Shown one piece after another: positions 35,117 through 35,564 of a DNA stretch of 35,564 nt. Numbering within the stretch: position 1 is the first letter of the stretch; each line of letters opens with the position of its first letter. This stretch comes from a virus. The notes under the pieces were generated by a model. It saw only the letters and a list, made by a program, of their open reading frames with translations, did not search any database and was not told where the DNA came from. The stretch covers positions 1 through 35,564 of the IMG/VR virus record IMGVR_UViG_3300042868_004356; one strand, given 5' to 3'. The position numbers and the translations under genes are program-made.

Positions 35117-35564
35117 ATCGCAACAAACTCTTGGTTCTCTGGATAGCGAGTGCCTTCCAGTGCAATCTGGTCAGACAGCATGGCACGGTAAAGCTGGTAT
35201 GCCTCAGATGAACTTAGACCGCCATCCTCGCCGCGCTCCACCAGCGCCCGTGCGTAGGCGTTTTGCACCACCAGAGTGTCAGGGACAAGCACAGATGTGC
35301 CATCAGCGGCCAATGTAGCTTGGGGTACTGTCAGCGAAAACGGGATGTTGAAGACACCATCAGGTCGGGGGTACAGCACCACCTTGGTGTCGCCATTGCC
35401 GTCCACACCATCAAAAGCGTAATATTGAGGGATGCCGTTTGTCGTTGGAACTAGGTTTTGATAGCGGTTCATCTCCACAAAACTGATGTTTTGCAGACCA
35501 ATGTTTGATGTAGTGTTGATCGCGTCTTGCACTTGGAACTTTTGTCCCGCGCCCGTCATGGAGT
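35004..35564. repeat. Right copy of near-identical contig-end repeat
   Basis: This copy pairs with 1-561. It spans the start of the gp10-like gene and the 3' part of the gp4-like gene. The last 93 bases or so match exactly; substitutions are spread over the remainder. The end of the window lies within the gp4-like gene. Confidence 0.95.
35113..35564 (-). CDS. gp4-like head-tail adaptor, 3' part (cut by contig end)
   Basis: The reading frame continues to the window's right edge, giving the last 150 or so residues of the adaptor. It lacks the N-terminal 65 residues present at 110-757. The visible protein differs from that copy by one residue (Thr for Ser in VLVPDTLVVQ). It is the second population variant of the same gene and not a paralogue. 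Confidence 0.9.
   Translation of the reverse strand, partial: SMTGAGQKFQVQDAINTTSNIGLQNISFVEMNRYQNLVPTTNGIPQYYAFDGVDGNGDTKVVLYPRPDGVFNIPFSLTVPQATLAADGTSVLVPDTLVVQNAYARALVERGEDGGLSSSEAYQLYRAMLSDQIALEGTRYPENQEFVAI

Overview
The window is an almost complete, circularly closing genome of a short-tailed (podovirus) dsDNA bacteriophage with P22-like virion gene order. It looks like an assembled environmental or metagenomic contig. Positions 1-561 and 35004-35564 are the same locus at about 96% identity (24 substitutions, no indels, one Ser/Thr change), so the unique genome is about 35.0 kb and the ends overlap through population variation. No plasmid, host-chromosome, rRNA or tRNA genes were seen. 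No integrase, CI-type repressor, DNA polymerase, RNA polymerase, tape measure or tail sheath was recognised. Zinc-ribbon, RusA, ERF, YqaJ and DUF1376-type genes fit a phage of a Gram-negative (proteobacterial) host. The host cannot be fixed more precisely from the sequence.

Late block (minus strand; 15918 down to 1, continuing through the closed circle from about 35003 down to 27712; about 23 kb in one direction). The order is small terminase-like, large terminase, a Gln-rich protein, portal, then a tail-fibre cassette: a collagen-like fibre, a beta fibre, an 85-aa linker protein, a C1q-like fibre, an XkdW-like 53-aa protein, a large receptor-binding-like protein and a 58-aa protein. Next come an HNH endonuclease, four small membrane or accessory proteins and a FmdB-like zinc ribbon, followed by scaffold, major capsid protein and a decoration-like protein. 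A run of tiny basic proteins joined by ATGA overlaps follows. Then come a gp4-like head-tail adaptor, a gp10-like tail stabilisation protein, a tail fibre/collar protein, a cupin, three ejection-type internal virion proteins, a holin and an M15 peptidase endolysin.

Control and replication region (15919-16625). The space upstream of the small terminase holds a striking array of 11 imperfect, mostly 22-bp-spaced repeats (16014-16268). Each carries a 16-bp imperfect palindrome, and a G-quadruplex-type tract lies beside the array. It is a candidate replication origin, packaging site or operator array.

Early blocks. A plus-strand operon of very small genes (16626-19300) includes a GP88-like cysteine-rich protein and ends at back-to-back terminators. 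A minus-strand operon (22111-19387) starts with a Cro-like repressor and continues with a DUF1376-type replication protein, a Cys-containing protein, two overlapping small genes, RusA, an unknown gene and a YbcO-like HNH protein. A divergent plus-strand operon (22246-27187) has a clear sigma70 promoter. It carries an ERF annealing protein, a YqaJ exonuclease and a small protein with an SSB-like acidic tail, followed by about a dozen small proteins that mostly overlap by ATGA. A free-standing HNH-AP2 endonuclease with its own extended -10 promoter (27189-27715) separates this operon from the lysis genes.

The recombination set (ERF, YqaJ, RusA, SSB-like) and the initiator-type gene suggest recombination-dependent concatemer replication. 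Headful packaging by the terminase would then follow, though this is inference. Family names were recognised from sequence patterns without database searches.
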